Source of the DNA: Actinomycetota bacterium
Lineage (GTDB): Bacteria > Actinomycetota > Actinomycetes > Nanopelagicales > Nanopelagicaceae
Reading direction: 5' to 3'
Assembly: GCA_947480465.1 (NCBI GenBank)
Contig: CANKCT010000001.1
Coordinates: forward strand, 1-24,792
Length of the DNA stretch: 24,792 bases
Shown: positions 14,884 to 22,123 of the stretch, one piece after another
Layout: each line of letters opens with the position of its first letter
Position numbering within the stretch: the first letter of the stretch is position 1
Notes under the pieces: model-generated
Database searches by the model: none
What the model was told of the DNA's origin: nothing
What the model saw: only the letters and a program-made list of their open reading frames with translations
Program-made: the position numbers and the translations under genes

Positions 14884-15500
14884 AAGCAATTCAAATCAGT
14901 GCTTTAACTTTTGCGATTCAATCCTTTGTCACACTCTTTGTCATCATGGATCCTCCTGGTGCAACACCAATCTTCTTGGCACTTGTTGCCCAAAAAACTC
15001 CAAAAGAGCGCAGAGTTTTGGCAGTCAAGGCAGCTGCGGTTTCATTCTCTGTCATAACGCTCTTTGCATTGTTCGGTCGCTTTATTCTGAGCTACCTAAA
15101 TATCTCCATGGCAGCACTGCAAGCAGCAGGAGCATTACTTTTGCTCCTCATTTCTCTTGATCTGCTTACTGGCGGAACAGGTGGCGGTAAGACGCAAGGC
15201 AAAGACGCAAATATTGCGCTAGTACCACTCGGAACCCCATTACTTGCTGGTCCCGGTGCGATTGTTGCAACAATGATTTTTGTGCAGAATGCGGATACAA
15301 CACCAATGATTTTAGGGTTGATTGCTGCAGTTGTTGGAGTCCACATTGCTATTGCAGCAGTATTAATGGCCTCAACTACTATTTTAAAAGTTATTAAGGA
15401 AGCAGGTGTAACCCTGGTTGCTCGTATCGCAGGACTTTTGTTAGCTGCCATTGCAGTCCAGATGCTTGTTGATGCGATTCGAGTATTTGTTGTTGCTTAG
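14880..15500 (+). CDS. MarC family integral membrane protein
   Basis: This 206-residue protein has six hydrophobic segments. FVTLFVIMDPPGATPIFLAL near the start and the central PLGTPLLAGPGAIVATMI are the two MarC signatures (the MDPxGxxPIF and PLxxPxLxGPGAI motifs). The family is widespread; the transported compound and function are unknown, and the historical link to multiple antibiotic resistance was not confirmed. Its ATG overlaps the PHP gene stop. Its own stop overlaps the convergent helicase gene by four bases, leaving no room for a dedicated terminator. Confidence 0.9.
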   Translation: MKAIQISALTFAIQSFVTLFVIMDPPGATPIFLALVAQKTPKERRVLAVKAAAVSFSVITLFALFGRFILSYLNISMAALQAAGALLLLLISLDLLTGGTGGGKTQGKDANIALVPLGTPLLAGPGAIVATMIFVQNADTTPMILGLIAAVVGVHIAIAAVLMASTTILKVIKEAGVTLVARIAGLLLAAIAVQMLVDAIRVFVVA

Positions 15501-16843
15501 TTTTCTTTAAACTTTTTAGTTCTGACACGCGTGCGCTCTACCTTCGGCTTAGCTGCTTTAGGTGATGAACTCTCCTTGCGAGGTAATGCCGCAGACTTGT
15601 TTTCAACTCGTACAACTGGTTTGGCTTTAACCATGCGTCCAGTTGAACCGGTTGGGATGTTTAATACCTCAAAAAGATGTGGTGAAGAGGAATAAGTCTC
15701 TTCTGGCTCAGCTAGTCCAAGCTCTAAAGCTTGATTAATCATTTTCCAACGTGCAAGTTCATCCCAATCAACAAAAGTTACGGCAATACCATCTGCGCCT
15801 GCTCTAGCAGTTCGTCCAATACGGTGCACATACGTCTTTTCATCTTCTGGGCATTGAAAGTTAATTACATGTGTAATTCCTTCAATATCAATACCACGTG
15901 CTGCCACATCAGTTGCGACCAATACGTCAGATTTTCCTGCTTTAAAGTCGCGAAGCGCTTTTTCACGAGCACTTTGGCCCAAGTCACCATGAATTGTGTC
16001 AGCTTTAAAACCACGCTCAAGGAGATCGTCTGCCGTTTTCTGGCAAGTTCGCTTTGTGCGACAAAAAACAATTGTCGGGCCGCGCCTATCAGCTTGAAGA
16101 ATTCGGGCAAGCATTTCAATCTTATCCATTGCATGTGCTCGCAACACATGTTGTTCAATCCTATTTACTACAGCACCTTCGTCTTCACTGTCTTGCGTGC
16201 GAATATGTATTGGTTGATTCATGAATCGACGTGCCAGCGCGATGATATCGCCAGGCATAGTTGCTGAAAAAAGCATTGTCTGTGTGCGATTAGGCGTGTT
16301 AGCCAATATCTTTTCAACATCGGGTAAAAATCCGAGATCAAGCATCTCATCGGCCTCATCTAGAACTAATCTAGATACTTCTTTCAACTTTAACTGGCCT
16401 TGACGTGAAAGATCTAAGAGGCGACCTGGAGTTCCAACTACTATCTCTACGCCTGATTGAAGCGCTTCAATTTGTGGTTCGAAAGCACGTCCACCATAGA
16501 CAGCAAGAGTTCGAATTCCCCGGTTGCTTGCCAGTTCTTCGATATCTTTAGTAACTTGAGTGCAAAGTTCACGCGTAGGAACAACAACTAAAACTTGTGG
16601 CATCCCTTTTGTTGGAAAATCCACCCACTCTGAATCATTTGGCGCAATAACCCGCTCGATGAGCGGAATTCCAAACGCCAGTGTTTTCCCGGTTCCAGTC
16701 TTTGCCTGTCCAATAACATCACCATCAGATAACGCAATGGGTAAAACCATTTCTTGAATTGCAAACGGCGCGATAAATCCATGGGCGTTGAGAGCCTCTA
16801 TGGTTTCTGGGCGAAGTGGTAGCTGCGCGAAAGTCAGTGACAC
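15497..16843 (-). CDS. DEAD-box RNA helicase (RhlE/CshA-like)
   Basis: This 448-residue ATP-dependent RNA helicase has all motifs: Q motif APFAIQ (25-30), I AKTGTGKT (47-54), Ia PTREL (89-93), Ib TPGR (138-141), II DEAD (162-165), III SAT (193-195), then IVFCRTKR, ATDVAARGID and VHRIGRTARAG in the second RecA lobe. The C-terminal tail (about 410-448) is basic, rich in Lys, Arg and Ser, a likely RNA-binding extension. The start is taken as the GTG at 16843, one base after the DUF3107 stop (TAAaGTG), where the family's F..L motif begins; longer frames run into the DUF3107 gene. The TetR-DUF3107-helicase order matches M. tuberculosis Rv3208-Rv3211, where two genes intervene. Confidence 0.92.
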   Translation of the reverse strand: MSLTFAQLPLRPETIEALNAHGFIAPFAIQEMVLPIALSDGDVIGQAKTGTGKTLAFGIPLIERVIAPNDSEWVDFPTKGMPQVLVVVPTRELCTQVTKDIEELASNRGIRTLAVYGGRAFEPQIEALQSGVEIVVGTPGRLLDLSRQGQLKLKEVSRLVLDEADEMLDLGFLPDVEKILANTPNRTQTMLFSATMPGDIIALARRFMNQPIHIRTQDSEDEGAVVNRIEQHVLRAHAMDKIEMLARILQADRRGPTIVFCRTKRTCQKTADDLLERGFKADTIHGDLGQSAREKALRDFKAGKSDVLVATDVAARGIDIEGITHVINFQCPEDEKTYVHRIGRTARAGADGIAVTFVDWDELARWKMINQALELGLAEPEETYSSSPHLFEVLNIPTGSTGRMVKAKPVVRVENKSAALPRKESSSPKAAKPKVERTRVRTKKFKEN

Positions 16844-16844
16844 T

Positions 16845-17102
16845 TTATGCAGCGCCGAAGCCGACGCGACGTGATGCAGGTTCGCCAACTTCGACGAATC
16901 CAATCTTGTCAGCCGGAACAATAATTTCATGGCCGCGTACATCACTGAGCATCAGTGGACTGCCTTTAGAGAGTGCTTCAGTGACTGCACTTTTGACTTC
17001 TGCAGTAGTCATTGGGCTTTCAAAAACAATGTCACTAGCAACACGAGTAACAGCAATGCGGACTTCAGATTTCACTGCCACTTCAATTTTCTTAGCACTC
17101 AT
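16845..17102 (-). CDS. DUF3107 family protein (TB9.4-like)
   Basis: This 85-residue protein, MSAKKIEVAVKSEVRIAVTR, has a predicted ferredoxin-like or beta-rich core and ends in the strongly conserved ADKIGFVEVG and RRVGFG segments. This matches the actinobacterial DUF3107 family (M. tuberculosis TB9.4, Rv3208A), always near a TetR gene and RhlE. Function is unknown. The ATG at 17102 has TAGGAT six bases upstream in the 19-base gap after the TetR gene, so it probably has its own leaderless promoter. Its TAA is one base from the helicase GTG, implying translational coupling between the two. Confidence 0.88.
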   Translation of the reverse strand: MSAKKIEVAVKSEVRIAVTRVASDIVFESPMTTAEVKSAVTEALSKGSPLMLSDVRGHEIIVPADKIGFVEVGEPASRRVGFGAA

Positions 17103-17108
17103 AGGTTA

Positions 17109-17114
17109 ATCCTA
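17109..17114 (-). promoter_or_regulatory. -10 hexamer TAGGAT of the DUF3107-helicase unit
   Basis: On the minus strand TAGGAT ends six bases before the ATG at 17102 and there is no Shine-Dalgarno. It gives the DUF3107-helicase pair a leaderless promoter separate from TetR. Confidence 0.5.
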
Positions 17115-17121
17115 TCGGCCT

Positions 17122-17733
17122 TTAATTGCGGGGAAAACCAGAAATGCCTCTCCACATGAGATTATTGACAAGTTCTACTGCTTGTTCACGAGTCAAAGTA
17201 CTGTCTCGATCTAACCAATGTCGTGCCGTGACTTGGGCATAACCAATCATCCCGACTCCAAGCAGCATTGAGGCTTCTCTAGGAAGACCAGTGTCGATTG
17301 AAATAACCGCACTCGCTGCCGCTGCACAGTCATAAGTCATGCGATTTAGTCGCTCACGTACCGATGGTTCAACACTCATGTCACTTTCAAACAGAAGTCG
17401 AAAAGCTTCTCCCTCCTTTTCAATGAATGCAAAATAAGCATCTACGGTCGCATGAACACGATTTGCATTGTCGGGAGTTGAAGCGATTGCTTTTTGAATT
17501 TCAAACACAAGTGAATCGATATGTAAGTCTAGAACTGCTAAATAAAGTTCGAGTTTTGATGGAAAATGCTGATACAAGACAGGCTTACTCACATTGGCAC
17601 GATCAGCGATTTCATCCATTGCTGCTGAGTGATAACCGGCAACAGTGAATACTTCCAGAGCGGCCGAGAGTAGGAGCGCTCGACGCTCATCACGAGGTAA
17701 GCGCCCTTTATTCGATGCATCTGCAGTTGTCAT
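17122..17733 (-). CDS. TetR/AcrR family transcriptional regulator (Rv3208-like)
   Basis: This 203-residue protein has an N-terminal TetR DNA-binding domain: RRALLLSAALEVFTVAGYHS then MDEIADRANVSKPVLYQHFP (39-58, the helix-turn-helix) and KLELYLAVLD. The ligand-binding C-terminal half is all-helical and ends with VELVNNLMWRGISGFPR, typical of the Rv3208 group. The ATG at 17733 is preferred over an upstream ATG at 17781 because TACGAT lies seven bases before it; the longer form would add a Lys/Ser-rich 16-residue extension. It faces moeZ across about 90 bases and may repress itself or moeZ, but no clear operator palindrome is visible there. Confidence 0.9.
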   Translation of the reverse strand: MTTADASNKGRLPRDERRALLLSAALEVFTVAGYHSAAMDEIADRANVSKPVLYQHFPSKLELYLAVLDLHIDSLVFEIQKAIASTPDNANRVHATVDAYFAFIEKEGEAFRLLFESDMSVEPSVRERLNRMTYDCAAAASAVISIDTGLPREASMLLGVGMIGYAQVTARHWLDRDSTLTREQAVELVNNLMWRGISGFPRN

Positions 17734-17740
17734 TGGCGCA

Positions 17741-17746
17741 ATCGTA
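17741..17746 (-). promoter_or_regulatory. -10 hexamer TACGAT of the TetR gene
   Basis: On the minus strand TACGAT ends seven bases before the ATG at 17733, and no Shine-Dalgarno is present. It decides the TetR start and indicates a leaderless message. Confidence 0.5.
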
Positions 17747-17824
17747 GAGGGGTTTTTGCTCTTTTTACCAATACTCGGCAAACATTTGGCACCTAACGAG
17801 TCACTACGGCAGAATTGTGCTCAA

Positions 17825-18976
17825 ATGAATATCCCACCTCTAATTGATACAGCACTCACACTGAGTGACGATGAGATGCGTCGTTATAGTCGACAGACTG
17901 TAATTCCAGATATAGCCCTAGAGGGACAAGGGCGGTTGAAAAATGCCAAGATAGTCTGCGTTGGTGCAGGTGGTTTAGGGTCTCCAATTTTAATGTACTT
18001 AGCAAGTGCTGGTGTTGGAACAATTGGTATCGTCGAATTTGATACAGTCGATGAATCAAATCTCCAGCGGCAGATAATTTATAGTAATAGTGATGTAGGA
18101 AAAAGCAAAGCAGAAATAGCTAAGAAGAAGATTTCTGAAATTAATCCATTTGTAAAAATCGTTACGCATCAATTTAAGTTGAGTAGTTCTAATGTCATGG
18201 AAATCTTTAAAGATTATGATTTAATCATTGACGGGACTGATAATTTTGCAACTCGCTACTTAATTAATGATGCTTGTGTCCTATTGAAGAAACCCTTGAT
18301 CTGGGGCTCAGTTCTACGCTTCGATGGGCAGGCAAGTGTTTTTTGGTCACAACATGGACCTTGTTACCGTTGCTTGCATCCCACACCTCCGACTGATTCA
18401 TCTAACTGTTCTGAAGCTGGAGTACTCGGAGTTCTATGTGCATCAATTGGATCAATTCAAGCAACCGAAGCAATTAAGTTAATTACTGGAATTGGTGAAT
18501 CACTCATTGGTTCGCTCATAACTTTTGATGCCCTGTTAATGAAATTCAGTTCGCTCAAACTTTCTAAAGATCCCAATTGCATTGCATGTGGAGAAAATCC
18601 AACGTTACATACCCTGTTGGAAGATTACGAAGGTTTCTGTCAACCGCCAAGTCTTAGTGAAATTTCGGTGCATGAATTAAAATCAAAGATGGAAAATGGA
18701 GCAGAGTTCTACTTAGTTGATGTGCGCGAGCCTCACGAGTTTGAAATAGTGAAAATCCCTGGTGGTGAGCTCATTCCACTAGCTGGCATTCTTGATGGTA
18801 GTGCGCTTTCCAAAATGCCTTTTGATAAAGACATAATTGTGTATTGCCGCTCTGGAAAGAGATCAGCTACTGCACTAGCGGCCCTGAAAGTTGCAGGGTT
18901 TAAGCGTTCGACACATGTAGTTGGTGGTGTCTTGGCTTGGGCGCAAGAGATCGATCCTACATGTACGGTTTACTGA
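17825..18976 (+). CDS. moeZ: MoeZ/MoeB-type adenylyltransferase-sulfurtransferase with rhodanese domain
   Basis: This 383-residue E1-like enzyme activates the C-terminal Gly-Gly of small sulfur-carrier proteins (MoaD, CysO type) and converts it to a thiocarboxylate. The ThiF/MoeB domain (about 15-265) has CVGAGGLGSP (45-54), EFDTVDESNLQRQ (71-83), DGTDN (136-140) and a zinc site made by C180xxC183 and C252xxC255. C195 in SNCSEAGVLG matches the acyl-disulfide Cys region. The rhodanese domain (about 280-378) carries active-site loop CRSGKRS (341-347). The ATG at 17825 begins just before the conserved LSDDEMRRYSRQ; a longer frame to 17645 runs antisense through the TetR gene and was rejected. 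The stop overlaps mshB (TGATG). Confidence 0.93.
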   Translation: MNIPPLIDTALTLSDDEMRRYSRQTVIPDIALEGQGRLKNAKIVCVGAGGLGSPILMYLASAGVGTIGIVEFDTVDESNLQRQIIYSNSDVGKSKAEIAKKKISEINPFVKIVTHQFKLSSSNVMEIFKDYDLIIDGTDNFATRYLINDACVLLKKPLIWGSVLRFDGQASVFWSQHGPCYRCLHPTPPTDSSNCSEAGVLGVLCASIGSIQATEAIKLITGIGESLIGSLITFDALLMKFSSLKLSKDPNCIACGENPTLHTLLEDYEGFCQPPSLSEISVHELKSKMENGAEFYLVDVREPHEFEIVKIPGGELIPLAGILDGSALSKMPFDKDIIVYCRSGKRSATALAALKVAGFKRSTHVVGGVLAWAQEIDPTCTVY

Positions 18977-19830
18977 TGAAACTTTCCTACGCCGGATATC
19001 GCATTCTTTTAGTTCATGCGCACCCTGATGATGAGACGATAAATAATGGTGCAACCATGGCACTCTATGCCGCTCGTGGTGCTCAAGTAACTTTAGTTAC
19101 TTGCACGCGTGGCGAAGAGGGCGAAGTCCTTGTTCCAGAGCTCTCGCATCTAGCAAGTTCGCACAATGATTTACTAGGTGCTCACCGTGAAATTGAACTG
19201 AAAAATGCAATGAGAGCCCTCGGTGTGGTTGACCATCGTTTCCTTGGTAAATTTCGCGACAGCGGAATGATGGGTACGGAACCCAACAATCGGCCAGACG
19301 TTTTTTGGCAAGCCGATCTGGATACTGCGGCTAAACTTCTTGTGGAAATTATTGAAGAAATCAAGCCTCATATTTTGATTACTTATGACGAAATTGGTGG
19401 CTATGGCCATCCGGATCACATAAAGGCTCACCTAGTTGCGATGCGTGCTAGCGAACTATCTACATGGCAGATTCAGAAAATTTACTGGAACACTACGCCC
19501 AAGTCAGTCATCGCTGCCGGAATGGAAGCTATGAAAGATGTTGGGACTGATTTCTTTGGAACTGATGACATCAATGAAATTCCTTTTGCTAAAGATGACT
19601 CATTTGTTACTACCTTAATTGATGGAAATGATTTTGTAGATGCAAAGATGGAGGCAATGAAAGCGCATTCAACGCAAATTGCTCTTGACGGTCCATTTTT
19701 TGCTCTCTCAAATAATTTAGGGCTGCAAGTTTGGGGGCATGAGTACTACACACTTGTCCGAGGTGAAAAGGCGCCACCGTTTGATTCTGAGGGACGCGAA
19801 AGTGATTTAACATCTGGAATAGTCATTTAA
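18976..19830 (+). CDS. mshB: Mycothiol biosynthesis GlcNAc-inositol deacetylase
   Basis: This 284-residue LmbE/PIG-L family enzyme deacetylates GlcNAc-Ins to GlcN-Ins, the second committed intermediate of mycothiol. VHAHPDDETINNGAT (13-27) supplies zinc ligands H16 and D19 and the presumed general base D18. GGYGHPDH (141-148) supplies H148. VTCTRGEEGEV (41-51) and FRDSGMMGT (93-101) are specific to MshB rather than to generic deacetylases such as Mca, although Mca remains the main alternative. The ATG at 18976 shares a base with the moeZ stop (TGATG). Its stop overlaps the next gene (TAATG). Presence implies that the organism makes mycothiol, as expected for an actinobacterium. Confidence 0.88.
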   Translation: MKLSYAGYRILLVHAHPDDETINNGATMALYAARGAQVTLVTCTRGEEGEVLVPELSHLASSHNDLLGAHREIELKNAMRALGVVDHRFLGKFRDSGMMGTEPNNRPDVFWQADLDTAAKLLVEIIEEIKPHILITYDEIGGYGHPDHIKAHLVAMRASELSTWQIQKIYWNTTPKSVIAAGMEAMKDVGTDFFGTDDINEIPFAKDDSFVTTLIDGNDFVDAKMEAMKAHSTQIALDGPFFALSNNLGLQVWGHEYYTLVRGEKAPPFDSEGRESDLTSGIVI

Positions 19831-20141
19831 TGCGAGTGATTTACTCAGTTTTCATTGGAGCAACGCTTGGATTGGGTTCGGTGTTTTTACATTCTTCATT
19901 GCCCCCATTTGGTTTAATTCTTAGCTTTTGCGCAACATCCGCTGGCATCTGGAGTATTGGTCGTATATGGGGCGGCAGAAACCTGAGAATTCTTGCGAGC
20001 TTTGCTTGGTTGGCAGTTGTGTTGCGCGCAGGCTTTCCTGGTGTGAGTGATGAGTATTTAATTTCAGGAGATGCGATTGGTGTTTCTCTCATTAACGGTG
20101 GGTTTTTATTTTTAGTGTTATCGGTATTGCTTCCGGCTTAA
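19830..20141 (+). CDS. Small membrane protein of unknown function downstream of mshB
   Basis: This 103-residue protein has three to four hydrophobic segments (about 3-20, 25-43, 52-68, 83-101) and few charged residues. It begins MRVIYSVFIGATLGLGSVFL with a TAATG overlap with the mshB stop. A short membrane protein follows mshB in M. tuberculosis as well (Rv1171), so it may be its counterpart; sequence similarity cannot be judged here. It is probably translated by coupling with mshB. The last four bases overlap the convergent cysS gene. No function is proposed. Confidence 0.75.
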   Translation: MRVIYSVFIGATLGLGSVFLHSSLPPFGLILSFCATSAGIWSIGRIWGGRNLRILASFAWLAVVLRAGFPGVSDEYLISGDAIGVSLINGGFLFLVLSVLLPA

Positions 20142-21505
20142 CGCCAACTCCACTCTTGTCCCGAAGCGCCATCTTTTATCGCTAAGCCAGAATTTTCCAG
20201 TGCCAGTCTTAGCGCATCGCTATCTGCCCATCTTTTTTCACTTCTTGCAACAGAGCGTTCATTGAGCATGTCCTGTTGGTCTTTGGAAATATCTCTCATC
20301 AAAACTACTCGAGATAAATCCAATCCCAAAGTTTTGTCTGCGTAGATGAAAAATGCCCGTTTGTCAGAATCGGATATTTCTTGGCTCTTTTCAATAAGAC
20401 GTAAACGTTGCAGGGCTCGGGGAGTATCAAGGTCATTTTCTATTGCCTCAAGAAATTCGGGATCAACTTTCAGCTCGGTTGACGTACCCCATAGTGCAGT
20501 TTTCCTTCTCCATTTTCCTAGTTGAGCATCGGCAATTTCCAAAGCCGACCAAGTTAAATCCATCTGGGAACGGTATCTGTTTTCGAGAAAGCATAAGCGA
20601 GCAGAGAGCGGGTCGAGGCCTCGTGAGACTACATCGGAGAGCAATACGACATTGCCTGAACTCTTGGACATTTTCCGGCCTTCAAATAAAAGGTGTTCAC
20701 CATGTACCCATAAATCAACGGTTTCAGTCTCGGTAGCAGCATTAGATTGCGCCCGCTCGTTCTCATGATGGGGAAACCGTAAGTCAATGCCTCCAACATG
20801 AATATTCACATGGTTTTGCAGAAGTTGCATTGACATCGCTGAACATTCGATATGCCATCCGGGAAAGCCGTATCCCCACGGTGAATCCCAAATCATTTCC
20901 GTACGCTCTCCTGCGATTTTCCATAGCGCCCAATCAGCGTGGAATTTTTTACCACTTTCATCGCTGTACTCATAGCGATGGCCGGGCTTAAGAGCTTCAA
21001 GACGATTACCACTTAAATCTCCGTAGCTCACAAAAGCTTTTGAATCGAAATATACAGAGCCATCATTACCGATGTAGGCAAACTCTTTTAAAATAAGATC
21101 ATTAATCATTGCAATCATTAAATCAATAGTTTCGCTAGCCCTTGGATAACCATCTGCCTTTTTGACATTGAGAAGTTCGAGATCTTTATGAAATTTTGCC
21201 TCGTATGTGCGAGCAATTTCAAAAGGGTCTTTATCTTCTGCCGCAGCTTGAGCTAGTAATTTGTCTTCGCCAATGACATCGACAGACATATGCCCAACAT
21301 CTGTGATGTTTTGAATTAATCTGACTTCGCCTCCAGTAACTTCAATTACACGGCGGATGAGATCTGAAAGCAGGAAAGTTCGTAGATTTCCTAAATGTGC
21401 ATCTCGATAAACGGTAGGGCCACAGCAGTACATGGATGTGACGCCGCTTTGGCTTTGAATTTTCTTAACCTCACGACTGGCGGTGTCATAAATAGCGAGT
21501 GTCAT
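20138..21505 (-). CDS. cysS: Cysteinyl-tRNA synthetase (divergent clade)
   Basis: This 455-residue class I synthetase charges tRNA-Cys. CCGPTVYRDAHLGNLR contains the HxGN-type HLGN signature and the first zinc Cys. GWHIECSAMS and FPHHENERAQS supply further zinc and substrate residues, and KMSKSSGNV is the KMSKS loop. The C-terminus, NERSVARSEKRWADSDALRL then WSWR, is the CysS DALR/anticodon tail, which MshC lacks. It departs from common CysS in having NITDVGHMSVDVIGEDKLL where NITDxDDKI is usual, a short insertion seen in a minority clade. The ATG at 21505 overlaps the upstream small gene (ATGA). Specificity beyond cysteine activation (for example a cysteine ligase role) cannot be excluded, but CysS is the best call. 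Confidence 0.85.
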   Translation of the reverse strand: MTLAIYDTASREVKKIQSQSGVTSMYCCGPTVYRDAHLGNLRTFLLSDLIRRVIEVTGGEVRLIQNITDVGHMSVDVIGEDKLLAQAAAEDKDPFEIARTYEAKFHKDLELLNVKKADGYPRASETIDLMIAMINDLILKEFAYIGNDGSVYFDSKAFVSYGDLSGNRLEALKPGHRYEYSDESGKKFHADWALWKIAGERTEMIWDSPWGYGFPGWHIECSAMSMQLLQNHVNIHVGGIDLRFPHHENERAQSNAATETETVDLWVHGEHLLFEGRKMSKSSGNVVLLSDVVSRGLDPLSARLCFLENRYRSQMDLTWSALEIADAQLGKWRRKTALWGTSTELKVDPEFLEAIENDLDTPRALQRLRLIEKSQEISDSDKRAFFIYADKTLGLDLSRVVLMRDISKDQQDMLNERSVARSEKRWADSDALRLALENSGLAIKDGASGQEWSWR

Positions 21506-21702
21506 ACTTTGGCAATTACCTCTCGCCAAATAAAAATCTCATCATGAGAGAACTCAATCAGACGTCCATGCCGATTTCGAAGTGAATGAGAACTCTCCAA
21601 AATCCCAACAATGTCGCGGTAGCCTCCATCGGGATCGTGGAGACGAATCGTGAGGCGTTTACCAATGAGGGCTTCAAACTGCCCTTGGAGCTCGCTAACC
21701 AT
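21502..21702 (-). CDS. Small SH3-like domain protein cotranslated with cysS
   Basis: This 66-residue protein from the ATG at 21702 reads MVSELQGQFEALIGKRLTIR, then GGYRDIVGILESS and GRLIEFSHDEIFIWREV. The strand pattern (GKRLTIR, DIVGIL, LIEFSHDEIFIWRE) looks like the SH3-like barrel found at the N-terminus of actinobacterial Rv0428c/CG3035-type acetyltransferases, but here no GNAT domain follows. A TTG at 21747 would extend it by 15 residues; the ATG is preferred because TATCGT lies six bases upstream. The TGA overlaps the cysS ATG, so the two proteins are made together. Function is unknown; the domain assignment is tentative. Confidence 0.6.
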   Translation of the reverse strand: MVSELQGQFEALIGKRLTIRLHDPDGGYRDIVGILESSHSLRNRHGRLIEFSHDEIFIWREVIAKV

Positions 21703-21708
21703 GGCACA

Positions 21709-21714
21709 ACGATA
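21709..21714 (-). promoter_or_regulatory. -10 hexamer TATCGT of the SH3-like protein-cysS operon
   Basis: On the minus strand TATCGT ends six bases before the ATG at 21702, with no Shine-Dalgarno. It predicts a leaderless operon message and decides between the ATG and the upstream TTG. Confidence 0.5.
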
Positions 21715-21754
21715 AACCTTTACTTCAATATCGCGAGTGGTAGGCAAAACCGAT

Positions 21755-21797
21755 TAGAATCAGCCAGTCCGCAATCTGAAAAGCTGGAGGCAATAAC
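21755..21797 (+). promoter_or_regulatory. Promoter -10 and ribosome-binding site of the ferredoxin gene
   Basis: TAGAAT (21755-21760) is a likely -10, giving a leader of about 30 bases. GGAGG (21786-21790) lies seven bases before the GTG at 21798 and fixes that start. No good -35 is visible. Unlike the divergent cysS operon, this gene is clearly leadered. Confidence 0.5.
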
Positions 21798-22118
21798 GTG
21801 ACGTACATAATCGCAGAGCCATGTGTCGATGTGAAAGATAAATCCTGCATCGAAGAGTGCCCCGTGGACTGTATCTATGAGGGCTCACGAATGCTCTATA
21901 TCCAGCCCGATGAGTGCGTGGACTGCGGTGCATGTGAGCCAGTTTGTCCCGTAGAAGCTATTTATTATGAAGATGATGTGCCACCTCAATGGAAAGATGC
22001 GCTAAAAATAAACACCGAGTTCTTTGTTGAAATTGGATCCCCTGGCGGAGCAGCCAAAATGGGCCCAACCAACACCGATCATGCTCAAATAATGGCACTT
22101 CCTCCAAAGAGCGAGTAA
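21798..22118 (+). CDS. fdxA: 7Fe ferredoxin ([3Fe-4S][4Fe-4S])
   Basis: This 106-residue electron carrier has Cys at 9, 17, 21, 25, 40, 43, 46 and 50. By comparison with Azotobacter FdI, C9, C17 and C50 would hold the 3Fe-4S cluster and C21, C40, C43 and C46 the 4Fe-4S cluster, leaving C25 free. CIEECPVDCIYEG and CVDCGACEPVCPVEAIYYED are typical of FdxA/FdxC. The C-terminal tail PPQWKDALKINTEFF is the usual actinobacterial extension. The GTG start is supported by GGAGG. dapC follows five bases later, as fdxC-dapC in M. tuberculosis (Rv1177-Rv1178). The redox partner is unknown. Confidence 0.94.
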   Translation: MTYIIAEPCVDVKDKSCIEECPVDCIYEGSRMLYIQPDECVDCGACEPVCPVEAIYYEDDVPPQWKDALKINTEFFVEIGSPGGAAKMGPTNTDHAQIMALPPKSE

Positions 22119-22123
22119 TTTTT

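Noticed and set aside
15731..16267. A 178-codon plus-strand open frame within the helicase gene.
   Set aside because: It is antisense to the conserved helicase core (motifs III-VI), has high Cys/Ser content with no domain, and has no promoter or ribosome-binding site.
17645..17824. A 60-residue N-terminal extension of MoeZ.
   Set aside because: It would run antisense through the TetR coding region and across both promoters. The conserved MoeB start motif begins shortly after the ATG at 17825.
20138..21505. The synthetase gene as MshC (mycothiol cysteine ligase), suggested by mshB opposite.
   Set aside because: It has the CysS-type CGPTVY..AHLGN signature and the full anticodon-domain tail ending in WSWR, which MshC lacks.
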